Virus record (IMG/VR): IMGVR_UViG_3300009496_000072
Coordinates: 1-24,264 of that record
DNA from: a virus
Reading direction: 5' to 3' (one strand)
Length of the DNA stretch: 24,264 nt
Part shown: piece by piece, positions 8,541 to 15,737 of the stretch
How the letters are laid out: each line of letters begins with the position of its first letter
How positions within the stretch are numbered: the first letter of the stretch is position 1
Made by a program: the position numbers and the translations under genes
The notes under the pieces: generated by a model
Told to the model about the DNA's origin: nothing
The model's input: only the letters and a program-made list of their open reading frames with translations
Database searches by the model: none

Positions 8541-8917
8541 AACATATTTTTATTATAATATTATTATGGCCATTAGTTAATTTTAGCCAAATGCCAGATA
8601 CTTGTTTTACTGAAAATGAAATTATCGAAATTTCAGAAACATTGGATTCATTATATTATTTAGATTCAATTAACACTGAAATTATTTCACAACAAGAAGC
8701 ATTAATATCTGAATTAGAAAGTATAATAATATTAGATTCTGTTGAAATAATGTATATAAATCATAAATCAAAATTATTAAATGATAATATTGAATTATAT
8801 ATCGAACGTGAAAAATATTTAAAACCTAAATGGTATGATAATAAATTTATATGGTTTAGTAGCGGAATATTAACAGCGGTATTAACAGGAAAGATGATAG
8901 TCGAAGTAGTACAATAG
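8537..8917 (+). CDS. Small exported protein with signal peptide and C-terminal membrane segment
   Basis: A 126-residue protein. Residues 1-18 (MKHIFIIILLWPLVNFSQ) look like a signal peptide with a possible cleavage after FSQ or nearby; there is no lipobox, and the nearest Cys (C23, in PDTC) does not fit one. Residues about 25-95 are Glu/Ile/Leu-rich and likely coiled coil. Residues about 103-122 (FIWFSSGILTAVLTGKMIV) form a second hydrophobic segment. A signal sequence, a periplasmic coiled coil and a C-terminal membrane anchor resemble the unimolecular spanin layout. GGA lies 4-6 bases upstream of the ATG, and translation is probably coupled to the preceding gene through the ATGA overlap. 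The stop overlaps the terminase GTG start by one base. The lysis role is inference from topology only. Confidence 0.55.
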   Translation: MKHIFIIILLWPLVNFSQMPDTCFTENEIIEISETLDSLYYLDSINTEIISQQEALISELESIIILDSVEIMYINHKSKLLNDNIELYIEREKYLKPKWYDNKFIWFSSGILTAVLTGKMIVEVVQ

Positions 8918-10497
8918 TGAGTAATAAACAAAATATAAAGCAAATAATACAGGAACAGTTTAAAAAATGTGCTGAAGATCCTGTTTATTTTATGCGTCAA
9001 TATTGTTATATTCAACATCCTACTAAAGGAAAAATTAAATTTAATTTATTTCCATTTCAAGAAGAATCATTAACTACATTACAGAATAATAGATACAATG
9101 TTATTTTAAAATCAAGACAATTAGGTATATCAACACTATCAGCTGGATATGCTTTATGGTCAATGTTATTTAATGAAGATTTCAACGTATTAGTTATTGC
9201 CACTACCCAAGATGTAGCTAAAAACTTAGTGAGTAAAGTTCAAATAATGAATGAAAACTTGCCAAGTTGGTTAAAAACAAATATAGTTACAAATAATAAA
9301 TTATCATTAAAATTTGCAAATGGCTCTCAAATCAAAGCAATATCAAGTGCTTCAACAGGTGCACGATCGGAAGCATTATCACTATTAATAGTTGATGAAG
9401 CTGCATTTATTAGAAATATTGAAGAAATATGGGTAGCTTCTCAAGCAACATTATCTACTGGTGGAGGAGCTATAGTATTGTCTACTCCAAATGGTATTGG
9501 TAATTGGTTTCATCAAACATGGGCAGATGCTGAAACAGGAGTTAATGGGTTTGAAACAATTAAATTAGATTGGAAATTACATCCAGAGCGTGATCAATTA
9601 TGGAGAGATGAGCAAACACAATTATTAGGTGAGCGTGGAGCAGCACAAGAATGTGATTGTGATTTTATTTCATCTGGACATACTGTAGTAGATGGATTAA
9701 TTTTACAAGAGTATGAATCAAAATGTATAGAGCCAATTGAAAAGCGTGGTTATGATAATTCATATTGGATATGGGAGTATCCAGATTATTCAAAAGATTA
9801 TTTAGTAGTAGCGGATGTTGCTAGGGGAGATGGAGCTGACTGGTCTGCATTTCATGTAATTGAAGTTCAATCAATAAAACAAGTTGCTGAATATAAAGGA
9901 AAAATTCCTCCTAAAGACTTTGGCAATATGTTAGTTACCGTTGCAACAGAATGGAATAATGCATTATTAGCTATTGAAAATGCTAATATAGGATGGGCTG
10001 CAATACAACCAGCATTAGATAGAAGTTATGAAAATTTATTTTATACATATAAAGACGATGGATATGTAGATTTAGATATACAACTTCGAAAAGGATATGA
10101 TCAAAAAGATAAATCACAAATGGTACCAGGAGTTTCAACAACGTCAAGAACAAGACCATTAATGATATCAGCATTAGAAATGTATATGCGAGAAAAAAGT
10201 CCCGTTATACATTCAAAAAGATTAATACAAGAATTATTTGTTTTCGTTTGGTTAAATAGTAAACCTCAAGCACAAATAGGTTATAACGATGATTTAGTTA
10301 TGAGTTTTGCAATTGCATTATGGTTACGAGATACTAGTTTAAAATTAAGACAACAAGGAATTGAATTAAATAAACGAGCTTTATCACAATTTCAAAAAAC
10401 AGATACTACTATATATACTAACAAAGATAAGAATCCTAATGATACTTGGGATTGGAATAATGGTCAAGATAACGAAAATTTAACATGGCTTCTGTAG
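8917..10497 (+). CDS. 17: Terminase large subunit (T4 gp17-like)
   Basis: A 526-residue packaging motor ATPase/nuclease that pumps and cuts phage DNA into proheads at the portal. The N-terminal ATPase carries KSRQLGIST (about 65-73, the Walker A type seen in T4 gp17), SLLIVDEAAF (D160, E161; Walker B) and LSTPNG (about 188-193, coupling motif). The C-terminal RNase H-like nuclease carries acidic residues in the expected order: VVADVARGDG (D300), LAIENANIG (E354) and YNDDL (D458/D459). The length is somewhat shorter than T4 gp17 (about 610 residues), mostly at the N-terminus. Translation starts at GTG, overlapping the upstream stop by one base (TAGTG). No clear Shine-Dalgarno sequence precedes it, so termination-reinitiation coupling is likely. 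The portal gene follows 35 bases later behind its own late-promoter-like octamer. Confidence 0.95.
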   Translation: MSNKQNIKQIIQEQFKKCAEDPVYFMRQYCYIQHPTKGKIKFNLFPFQEESLTTLQNNRYNVILKSRQLGISTLSAGYALWSMLFNEDFNVLVIATTQDVAKNLVSKVQIMNENLPSWLKTNIVTNNKLSLKFANGSQIKAISSASTGARSEALSLLIVDEAAFIRNIEEIWVASQATLSTGGGAIVLSTPNGIGNWFHQTWADAETGVNGFETIKLDWKLHPERDQLWRDEQTQLLGERGAAQECDCDFISSGHTVVDGLILQEYESKCIEPIEKRGYDNSYWIWEYPDYSKDYLVVADVARGDGADWSAFHVIEVQSIKQVAEYKGKIPPKDFGNMLVTVATEWNNALLAIENANIGWAAIQPALDRSYENLFYTYKDDGYVDLDIQLRKGYDQKDKSQMVPGVSTTSRTRPLMISALEMYMREKSPVIHSKRLIQELFVFVWLNSKPQAQIGYNDDLVMSFAIALWLRDTSLKLRQQGIELNKRALSQFQKTDTTIYTNKDKNPNDTWDWNNGQDNENLTWLL

Positions 10498-10504
10498 TTA
10501 GTTA

Positions 10505-10512
10505 TATTTATA
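10505..10512 (+). promoter_or_regulatory. TATTTATA late-promoter-like octamer upstream of the portal gene
   Basis: TTATATTTATAATAAA lies between terminase and portal, 20 bases before the ATG at 10533. Same octamer as the other copies. Confidence 0.55.
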
Positions 10513-10532
10513 ATAAATTAAAAGAATAGATT

Positions 10533-12329
10533 ATGGCATCATTAAGAAAACGTTTGCAAAGATTATTTAGTACAAATGTAATCGTTAGAAAATATGGTAA
10601 AGATAAATTACGAGTTGTTGATACAAATCGATTACAATCAACTGGTAATATAGCACAAAGTAAAATTACTGATCGATATTCAAGATTACATGGAAGTAAC
10701 AGACATGGATATGGGTCATACGGTTCTGCTTATGGTGGATATGATGCAAATTATTATTCTCAACAAAACAGAAAACAATTATATGTTGATTATGAAATGA
10801 TGGATAAAGATCCTATTATTTCATCAGCGTTAGATATATATGCAGATGAATCTACATTAGAAGATCAATTTGGAGATATATTAACAATTAAAACAAATAA
10901 AACTAATATTCAAAAAATATTATATAATTTATTTTATGATGTATTAAACATAGAATTTAATATGTGGCCATGGGTTCGTAATCTTGCTAAATATGGCGAC
11001 TTCTTTTTGAAACTAGACGTGTCAGACGAAATTGGAATCATAAACGCAAGACCATTATCAGCATATGAAGTTGAAAGAATGGAAGAATTTAATCAAGAGT
11101 CTGGAGAATATAATATTAAATTTCAACATAATCTGTCAGATAATACAGTATATGATGTATTTGAATTAGCACATTTTAGAATGATATCAGATTCTAACTT
11201 TTTGCCGTATGGTAGATCAATGTTAGAAGGAGCTAGACAAGAATTTCAAAAATTAATGATGTTAGAAGATGCAATGTTAATTCATAGAATAATGCGTGCA
11301 CCTGAAAAAAGAGTTTTTAAAATTGATATTGGTAATATTCCGCCAAATGAAGTTGATTCGTTTATGGAACAAATTGTTAATAAAATGAAAAAAGTTCCTT
11401 ATGTCGACAAAAATACAGGAAATTATAATTTAAAATTTAATTTAAATAACATGTTAGAAGATTATTATCTTCCAGTAAGAGGAGGAAATAGTCAAACACA
11501 AATAGATACATTACCAGGAATGACTTTTACTGGTATCGAAGATATTGAATATGTTAAACATAAAATGATGGCTGCTTTAAAAATTCCAAAGCCATTTTTA
11601 GGATATGACGAAGGGGTTGAAGGAAAAACTACATTAGCTTCCATGGATATTAGATTTGCTAGAACAATTGAAAGAATTCAAAAAATTATTTGTTCTGAAT
11701 TATCTAAAATTGCAATAGTTCATTTATATGCACAAGGGTTTGAAGGAGAAGATTTAATTGGTTTCGAATTATCATTAACACCTCCATCAATTATTTATGA
11801 TCAACAAAAAGTTGCATTAATGAATGAAAAAATTCAATTGGCTGTTGCAATGAAAGATTCTAAATTAGTTTCTGATAAATATGTTTACGAGTATATATTT
11901 AATATGTCTGAAGATGAATGGTTAGAAGAAAGAAATAATGTTGTAGAAGATTTAAAATTGAGATTTAGACAAAATCAAATTGAACAAGAAGGAAATGATC
12001 CTACCTTAACAGGCATATCATATGGTACACCACACGATTTAGCTTCAATGCATCAAAGCACTGATGACGTTATAGACACTGATAAAGGAGGACGTCCTCC
12101 AGAAGGAATAAAATATGGTCAACATGCGAATGAATTAGGATGGGATCCAACTGGTGCAAAATCATTGAAACAAGCTAGCACGTTTCAGCCTCATACAAAA
12201 AAACGTACAAAAACTGAAAATGTTGAAATTCTTAAAAAAATTAAACAAAATAGATCTAAAATATTATTTGAAACTAAAAAAGAAACCGATGATACGGGGT
12301 CAATGTTGGATGAAAATAATATTTTATAA
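10533..12329 (+). CDS. 20: Portal vertex protein (T4 gp20-like)
   Basis: A 598-residue protein forming the dodecameric portal through which DNA enters the head and to which the neck attaches. The segment DKDPIISSALDIYADES (about 91-107) is a hallmark of T4-like portals. It is followed by FGDILTIKT, WPWVRNLAKYGDFFLKLD, a MLEDYYLPVRGG segment and LPGMTFTGIEDIEYVKHKM, all in the order of gp20 proteins. Residues about 57-76 form a Gly/Tyr/Ser-rich insert (HGYGSYGSAYGGYDANYY). The C-terminus extends beyond the T4 length (524 residues) with a charged tail containing GGRPPEGIKYG. Such tails may interact with the core or DNA, but this is not established here. Weak GAA-type sequences precede the ATG. 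Confidence 0.92.
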   Translation: MASLRKRLQRLFSTNVIVRKYGKDKLRVVDTNRLQSTGNIAQSKITDRYSRLHGSNRHGYGSYGSAYGGYDANYYSQQNRKQLYVDYEMMDKDPIISSALDIYADESTLEDQFGDILTIKTNKTNIQKILYNLFYDVLNIEFNMWPWVRNLAKYGDFFLKLDVSDEIGIINARPLSAYEVERMEEFNQESGEYNIKFQHNLSDNTVYDVFELAHFRMISDSNFLPYGRSMLEGARQEFQKLMMLEDAMLIHRIMRAPEKRVFKIDIGNIPPNEVDSFMEQIVNKMKKVPYVDKNTGNYNLKFNLNNMLEDYYLPVRGGNSQTQIDTLPGMTFTGIEDIEYVKHKMMAALKIPKPFLGYDEGVEGKTTLASMDIRFARTIERIQKIICSELSKIAIVHLYAQGFEGEDLIGFELSLTPPSIIYDQQKVALMNEKIQLAVAMKDSKLVSDKYVYEYIFNMSEDEWLEERNNVVEDLKLRFRQNQIEQEGNDPTLTGISYGTPHDLASMHQSTDDVIDTDKGGRPPEGIKYGQHANELGWDPTGAKSLKQASTFQPHTKKRTKTENVEILKKIKQNRSKILFETKKETDDTGSMLDENNIL

Positions 12330-12338
12330 ACATTACTA

Positions 12339-12346
12339 TATTTATA
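12339..12346 (+). promoter_or_regulatory. TATTTATA late-promoter-like octamer upstream of the gene at 12368
   Basis: CTATATTTATATGAAAG lies 21 bases before the ATG at 12368. Its presence also argues for the ATG at 12368 over the TTG at 12356, which would leave only 9 bases between octamer and start. Confidence 0.5.
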
Positions 12347-12367
12347 TGAAAGAACTTGTGTATTAAC

Positions 12368-13222
12368 ATGAAAAACCTTAAACATTCAAAGTATAAAAAT
12401 ACGGCTATTCTTTTTGAAATGTTAGTCAGAAAACTTACATCAGAAACTTTGACTTCTGACAAAACAGTTACTGTTGAAATAATTAAAAAGTATTTTGGTA
12501 AAAATACTGCATTATCAAAAGAATTACAATTATATAATGCATTAATAAAAGAAACATTAAAAACAGAAGCTCAAGCTTTAGATTATATAAGAAGTTGCAA
12601 AGTTACTCATAGTAAACTTAATAAAGGATTATTACGTAGACAACGTTATAATCTAGTTAAAGAAATTTCAGAAAATTTTGATTTTCAAAAAGTATCAAAA
12701 ATTAGAATAAATAATTATAAAGAACTAGCTTCTATATATAAATTATTTGAATATAGCGAAGCTGATAATCCAAAGGATTTATTAGAGTCAAAAACTGCTA
12801 TTGTAGATCATTTATTAGGAAATATAGAACAATCGCTTAAACTAAGTCCATTATTAGAAAAATATAAAGGATATGATACAGATGTTAGAATGCTATCATA
12901 TAAGTTATTAGTAGATAAATTTAATTCAAAATATTCTGGATTAGATGAAAATCAAAAAAAAGTATTAAATAAATATATTACACACGTTAATGATTCCGAA
13001 TCAGTAAAACAATATTTTGAAAAAATTATTCCTGGAATTAAAAAAGAACTAAAAGAGCAAGTATCATCAATATCAGATAAAGCAACAAAAATAAAAGTTG
13101 ATAAATTATCTGAAATGCTTTGTAACGTAGAAACAATTAAAATAATAAAAGAATCTCATGTTTTAACTATATTGAGATATTTTGATTTAATTAAAGAATT
13201 AAAACAGGTCAATTCAAAATGA
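12368..13222 (+). CDS. Conserved-looking helical protein between portal and protease, possible prohead core protein
   Basis: This 284-residue, Lys/Leu/Glu-rich, all-helical protein begins MKNLKHSKYKNTAILFEMLV. I recall proteins of this type at the same place, between portal and prohead protease, in other T4-like phages, but no function is known to me. T4 has the small core proteins gp67 and gp68 at this position. An assembly or core role is therefore plausible, but the sequence shows no resemblance I can point to. A longer reading from TTG at 12356 is possible but would use a weak start codon and a leader shortened by the octamer at 12339. No signal peptide or membrane segment is seen. The stop overlaps the next start as ATGA. 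Confidence 0.6.
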   Translation: MKNLKHSKYKNTAILFEMLVRKLTSETLTSDKTVTVEIIKKYFGKNTALSKELQLYNALIKETLKTEAQALDYIRSCKVTHSKLNKGLLRRQRYNLVKEISENFDFQKVSKIRINNYKELASIYKLFEYSEADNPKDLLESKTAIVDHLLGNIEQSLKLSPLLEKYKGYDTDVRMLSYKLLVDKFNSKYSGLDENQKKVLNKYITHVNDSESVKQYFEKIIPGIKKELKEQVSSISDKATKIKVDKLSEMLCNVETIKIIKESHVLTILRYFDLIKELKQVNSK

Positions 13223-13923
13223 AATCATTTTTAAAAGAAATCGAATCTAAGTTTCAAGAAATAAACGAAAAAGATTGGGATGGCGACGGCGAACAAGAAT
13301 CTGCTAGCGATGAATATATGGGCGTTAAAGATAAAGCTATAAAAAAAGCAATGAAGAAAGAAAACGCAAAACCAGACTTTTTAGATTTAGACAATGATGG
13401 TGACACTGAAGAAGATATGAAAGATGCTGCTGCAGCTAACGAAGCTATTGTAGCAAAAGATGAGATTGAATTAGAAAAATTATCAAAAGACCCAAAATTC
13501 AAAGATCAAGATATTAAATTAGCAGAAGCAGATATAGAAGAACAAAATGTAACCGGAGCAATAGCCGGCTATCAGACACCAAATGCATTTTCAACAAAAG
13601 CACAAGCAAAAAAGAAAAAGCAAATGAAATATGAGTCTGTACAAAAAGCACTTGACAAAAAATATGAAGCAATGATTGAATCATATTCTAGATTTGCAAC
13701 AAGTAATCCAAAATCAACTCCATCTCAAACTGTTAATGGCACAATTAAAGAAGTAGCAAAAAAATTACAAGAAATAGAGCAATTAGTTAAATATACATCT
13801 AGATTAAAAACAGAATCTGGAATTGCCGGATCATCATATGGAAAGTCTACTCATAATGCATTATCAAAAATTTCTGAACGATTATTAAAAATATCAGAAC
13901 GAGTAAGAAGTTTAGGAGAATAA
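13219..13923 (+). CDS. Charged protein with two DxDxDG calcium-loop-like motifs, capsid-assembly neighbourhood
   Basis: A 234-residue protein. The N-terminal third carries two acidic loops, DWDGDGEQE (from D19) and DLDNDGDTEED (from D56), each with the DxDxDG start of EF-hand or dockerin-type calcium loops. Neither has an acidic residue at loop position 12, so calcium binding is uncertain. Between them is a basic helix (KDKAIKKAMKKENAK). The C-terminal 80 residues (from about 155) form a likely coiled coil ending in LSKISERLLKISERVRSLGE. Similar acidic DxDxDG segments occur in virion genes of other T4-like phages, as far as I recall. It overlaps its upstream neighbour by 4 bases (ATGA) and ends one base before the prohead protease ATG, so the three genes are probably co-translated. 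Its function is unknown; a scaffold or core role is inferred from position. Confidence 0.55.
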   Translation: MKSFLKEIESKFQEINEKDWDGDGEQESASDEYMGVKDKAIKKAMKKENAKPDFLDLDNDGDTEEDMKDAAAANEAIVAKDEIELEKLSKDPKFKDQDIKLAEADIEEQNVTGAIAGYQTPNAFSTKAQAKKKKQMKYESVQKALDKKYEAMIESYSRFATSNPKSTPSQTVNGTIKEVAKKLQEIEQLVKYTSRLKTESGIAGSSYGKSTHNALSKISERLLKISERVRSLGE

Positions 13924-13924
13924 T

Positions 13925-14548
13925 ATGAGTAAGAATTTATTATTAGAATATATACCATTTAAGCCTATCGGCCCTGTTAATGAGCAAATGGCTTCACAAT
14001 TTGGAGTTCCTGGCGGATTAGTAGTACAAGGGGTATTACAACGAGCAGGAGCTAAGAATCAAAACGGAAGAGTATATCCTAAACATATATTAGATAGAGA
14101 AGCTAAAAAATATCAAAAAGAATATATTGATCAAAATAGAGCATTAGGGGAATTAGATCATCCTGAATCTTCTGTTGTTAATTTAAATAACGTTTCTCAT
14201 AACATTTTAAAAATGTGGTGGGATAAAGATGATTTAATGGGAGCCGTACAAATATTAGAAACACCAGCTGGAAAAATATTAAAATCATTATTCGATGCTG
14301 GTATTACATTAGGAATATCTAGTAGAGGATTAGGCTCAGTAAAAGAATTATATAAAGAATCTGCAGTAGAAGTGCAGGAAGATTTTGAATTAATTTGTTT
14401 TGATTTTGTTTCAAATCCTTCAACCCATGGAGCATTTTTAAGACCAATGAATGAATCAGTAAACAAATCAACAAAAGATTATAAAAAAGTAAATGATATT
14501 ATTACATCAATATTATGTGATAGTGGAAAATGTAGGATTTTACCATGA
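13925..14548 (+). CDS. 21: Prohead maturation protease (T4 gp21-like)
   Basis: This 207-residue serine protease trims capsid and core proteins inside the prohead. The family fold (herpesvirus-assemblin-like, peptidase S80 type) is marked by ALGELDHPESS (His79), ISSRGLGSV (Ser133, preceded by a hydrophobic helix with GITLGI) and LICFDFVSNPS (D160 in the strand before the conserved VSNPS). The sequence FGVPGGLVVQGVLQRAGAKNQNGRVYP (residues 26-52, here read across a few variable positions) is the usual N-terminal strand region. A good ribosome binding site, AGGAG, lies 6 to 10 bases before the ATG, inside the end of the upstream gene. The length matches T4 gp21 (212 residues). The next gene starts by a 4-base ATGA overlap. 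Confidence 0.93.
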   Translation: MSKNLLLEYIPFKPIGPVNEQMASQFGVPGGLVVQGVLQRAGAKNQNGRVYPKHILDREAKKYQKEYIDQNRALGELDHPESSVVNLNNVSHNILKMWWDKDDLMGAVQILETPAGKILKSLFDAGITLGISSRGLGSVKELYKESAVEVQEDFELICFDFVSNPSTHGAFLRPMNESVNKSTKDYKKVNDIITSILCDSGKCRILP

Positions 14549-14910
14549 AATTTAAAGAAATATTAGAAGCATTAGAAAGAGAACCTGTAAAAGTAACAAC
14601 TGAACAAAAGCGTGAATTTGTAGAAGCTGTAAAAGGATATTCACAATTAGGTGAATCTGTATATGGTAAAGGAGATCTTCAAGAATTATGCGAACGTGTT
14701 AAATATATGGTAGAAATGGCTCAGCAAGTAACATTATCAGAAGGAGATTGGTTTGACGGCATTACAGTTAACAGACACATGAAAGGCCTTAATGAATCAT
14801 ATAAAGTTTTTGAGAAAACTGCAAAAGAAATTTCACAGCTACAAGAAAGACTTTCTGCTTCATATGAAGATATTGGACAAGGATTAAATAAATATTTTGA
14901 TGTAAATTAA
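14545..14910 (+). CDS. Small conserved-looking helical protein after the prohead protease
   Basis: This 121-residue acidic, helical protein (MKFKEILEALEREPVKVT at the start) has one notable central segment, LSEGDWFDGITVNRHMKGL (about 67-85). It carries no membrane segment, signal peptide or catalytic motif. It overlaps the protease gene by 4 bases (ATGA) and has TAGGAT about 8 bases upstream. Its place between gp21 and gp22 suggests an accessory core or scaffold protein, but this is positional inference. I do not recognise the family. Confidence 0.5.
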   Translation: MKFKEILEALEREPVKVTTEQKREFVEAVKGYSQLGESVYGKGDLQELCERVKYMVEMAQQVTLSEGDWFDGITVNRHMKGLNESYKVFEKTAKEISQLQERLSASYEDIGQGLNKYFDVN

Positions 14911-14951
14911 TTTTGAACTTATAAAATAAATTATTATAATAAAGGAAATAG

Positions 14952-15323
14952 ATGTCAAACATTGATAACATGTATCATCAATATTTTGGAATGAAATCTC
15001 AAACTAATGAAGCTGATTTAATTAATAAAATATCAGACTACAAAGGAGGATTTCTTTATAAATTAATTGATCCAGCAACAGCGGGAAATGTAAAAGCTGA
15101 TATACAAGCATTTTTAAATAAAAAAGGAATGCATGTTATTAAAACTAAATTTGACGATGCATCTGGAAAAGGATTTTTTTATGTTAGATTAGGAGAAGAT
15201 CCTGCAAAAGAATCTCAACGAATTCAAGGATTCATAAGTCAATTACCAGAAGTAGAAAAATTTAAGTTTACATTACGACCAATACAAAAACAACAAGTTA
15301 CACCAAATCCTTCAAATGAATAA
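14952..15323 (+). CDS. Small protein of unknown function
   Basis: This 123-residue protein is preceded by AAAGGAAATAG, a reasonable ribosome binding site. The first ~20 residues (MSNIDNMYHQYFGMKSQTNE) are polar. Residues about 30-112 read as alternating strands and helices (GGFLYKLIDPATAG, KADIQAFLNKKGMHVIKTKF, GKGFFYVRLG, SQRIQGFISQLPEVEKFKFTLR), which would suit a small ferredoxin-like fold. The tail is a polar linker. I do not recognise the family, and no catalytic residues stand out. Its last 8 bases overlap the bS21 gene, so the two are probably translated together. Confidence 0.5.
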   Translation: MSNIDNMYHQYFGMKSQTNEADLINKISDYKGGFLYKLIDPATAGNVKADIQAFLNKKGMHVIKTKFDDASGKGFFYVRLGEDPAKESQRIQGFISQLPEVEKFKFTLRPIQKQQVTPNPSNE

Positions 15324-15552
15324 ACAAATAAAACATCACAAATCTATAGTACCAGGCAAATCAAATTCAACTAAAGTTATTAACAAAGATATAAACTTTG
15401 CATTAAGACTTTGGAAGAAACAATTAAAATCATCAGATTCAATTGATAAATTAAAATCTTTAAAAGAATTTGAAAAACCTAGTATCACTAAAAGACGACA
15501 AAAACAAGCAGCTATATATAAACAAAAAATATCTGATATGTATTCTGACTAA
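15316..15552 (+). CDS. rpsU: Phage-encoded small ribosomal subunit protein bS21
   Basis: A 78-residue basic protein. Residues 17-74 follow the bS21 pattern closely: STKVINKDINFALRLWKKQL (as VxxxxxFxxALRRFKR in bacterial S21), then the linker SSDSIDKLKSLKEFEKPS (as EVRRREFYEKPT), then the Arg/Lys-rich helix TKRRQKQAAIYKQKI (as ERKRKKAAAVKR). The N-terminus (about 1-16) is a basic extension beyond most host proteins. bS21 sits near the anti-Shine-Dalgarno end of 16S rRNA and affects initiation. Phage copies are known and are thought to join host ribosomes to favour phage messages. There is no Shine-Dalgarno sequence. The start overlaps the previous gene by 8 bases. A strong intrinsic terminator follows, making bS21 the last gene of the unit that includes gp21. 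The stop codon is part of an 18-base palindrome. Confidence 0.8.
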   Translation: MNKQIKHHKSIVPGKSNSTKVINKDINFALRLWKKQLKSSDSIDKLKSLKEFEKPSITKRRQKQAAIYKQKISDMYSD

Positions 15553-15567
15553 TACATTAATGTATTA
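15550..15567. repeat. Perfect 18-base palindrome spanning the bS21 stop codon
   Basis: TAATACATTAATGTATTA is perfectly self-complementary and begins with the bS21 TAA. It could be a DNA-binding site, or a weak AU-only hairpin ahead of the terminator that starts 12 bases later. Such palindromes can arise by chance in very A+T-rich DNA. Confidence 0.4.
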
Positions 15568-15578
15568 ATATATTTAAT

Positions 15579-15607
15579 AAGGTCCTGATTAAGTTCAGGA
15601 CCTTTTT
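15579..15607 (+). terminator. Strong intrinsic terminator after bS21
   Basis: AAGGTCCTGA pairs perfectly with TCAGGACCTT (10 bp) around the 6-base loop TTAAGT, followed directly by a short T run. It separates the portal-to-bS21 block from the gp22-gp23 unit. Genes in this window end mostly without terminators, so its presence here is notable. Confidence 0.85.
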
Positions 15608-15628
15608 ACTGTTTTTTAACTTCATCTA

Positions 15629-15636
15629 TATTTATA
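15629..15636 (+). promoter_or_regulatory. 22: TATTTATA late-promoter-like octamer for the scaffold-capsid unit
   Basis: CTATATTTATAGTAAA lies 21 bases after the terminator T run and about 100 bases before the gp22 ATG, so the leader would be the longest in the window. Inferred promoter for gp22-gp23. Confidence 0.6.
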
Positions 15637-15685
15637 GTAAATACATTATCTCTATATATAATGTCAATATAATCAATTATTCTAT

Positions 15686-15705
15686 TAAGATTACAAATAA
15701 TCTTA
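15686..15705 (+). promoter_or_regulatory. Leader hairpin upstream of gp22
   Basis: TAAGATTA and TAATCTTA form a perfect 8-bp stem around the loop CAAA. The stem ends 18 bases before the AAGGAG ribosome binding site of gp22. It has no T run, so it is not a terminator. A role in protecting or controlling the abundant scaffold/capsid message is inference. Confidence 0.4.
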
Positions 15706-15723
15706 TTTCCAAAATAAAAATTT

Positions 15724-15729
15724 AAGGAG
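15724..15729 (+). promoter_or_regulatory. 22: Strong Shine-Dalgarno sequence for gp22
   Basis: AAGGAG with 8 bases to the ATG at 15738 is the strongest ribosome binding site in the window. Several other virion genes have only AGGA or nothing, so gp22 appears set for high translation. Confidence 0.7.
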
Positions 15730-15737
15730 AACAAGTA

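Noticed and set aside
12356-12367. TTG start giving four extra residues for the protein at 12368
   Set aside because: TTG is a weak start and would sit only 9 bases from the octamer at 12339. ATG at 12368 is the simpler choice.
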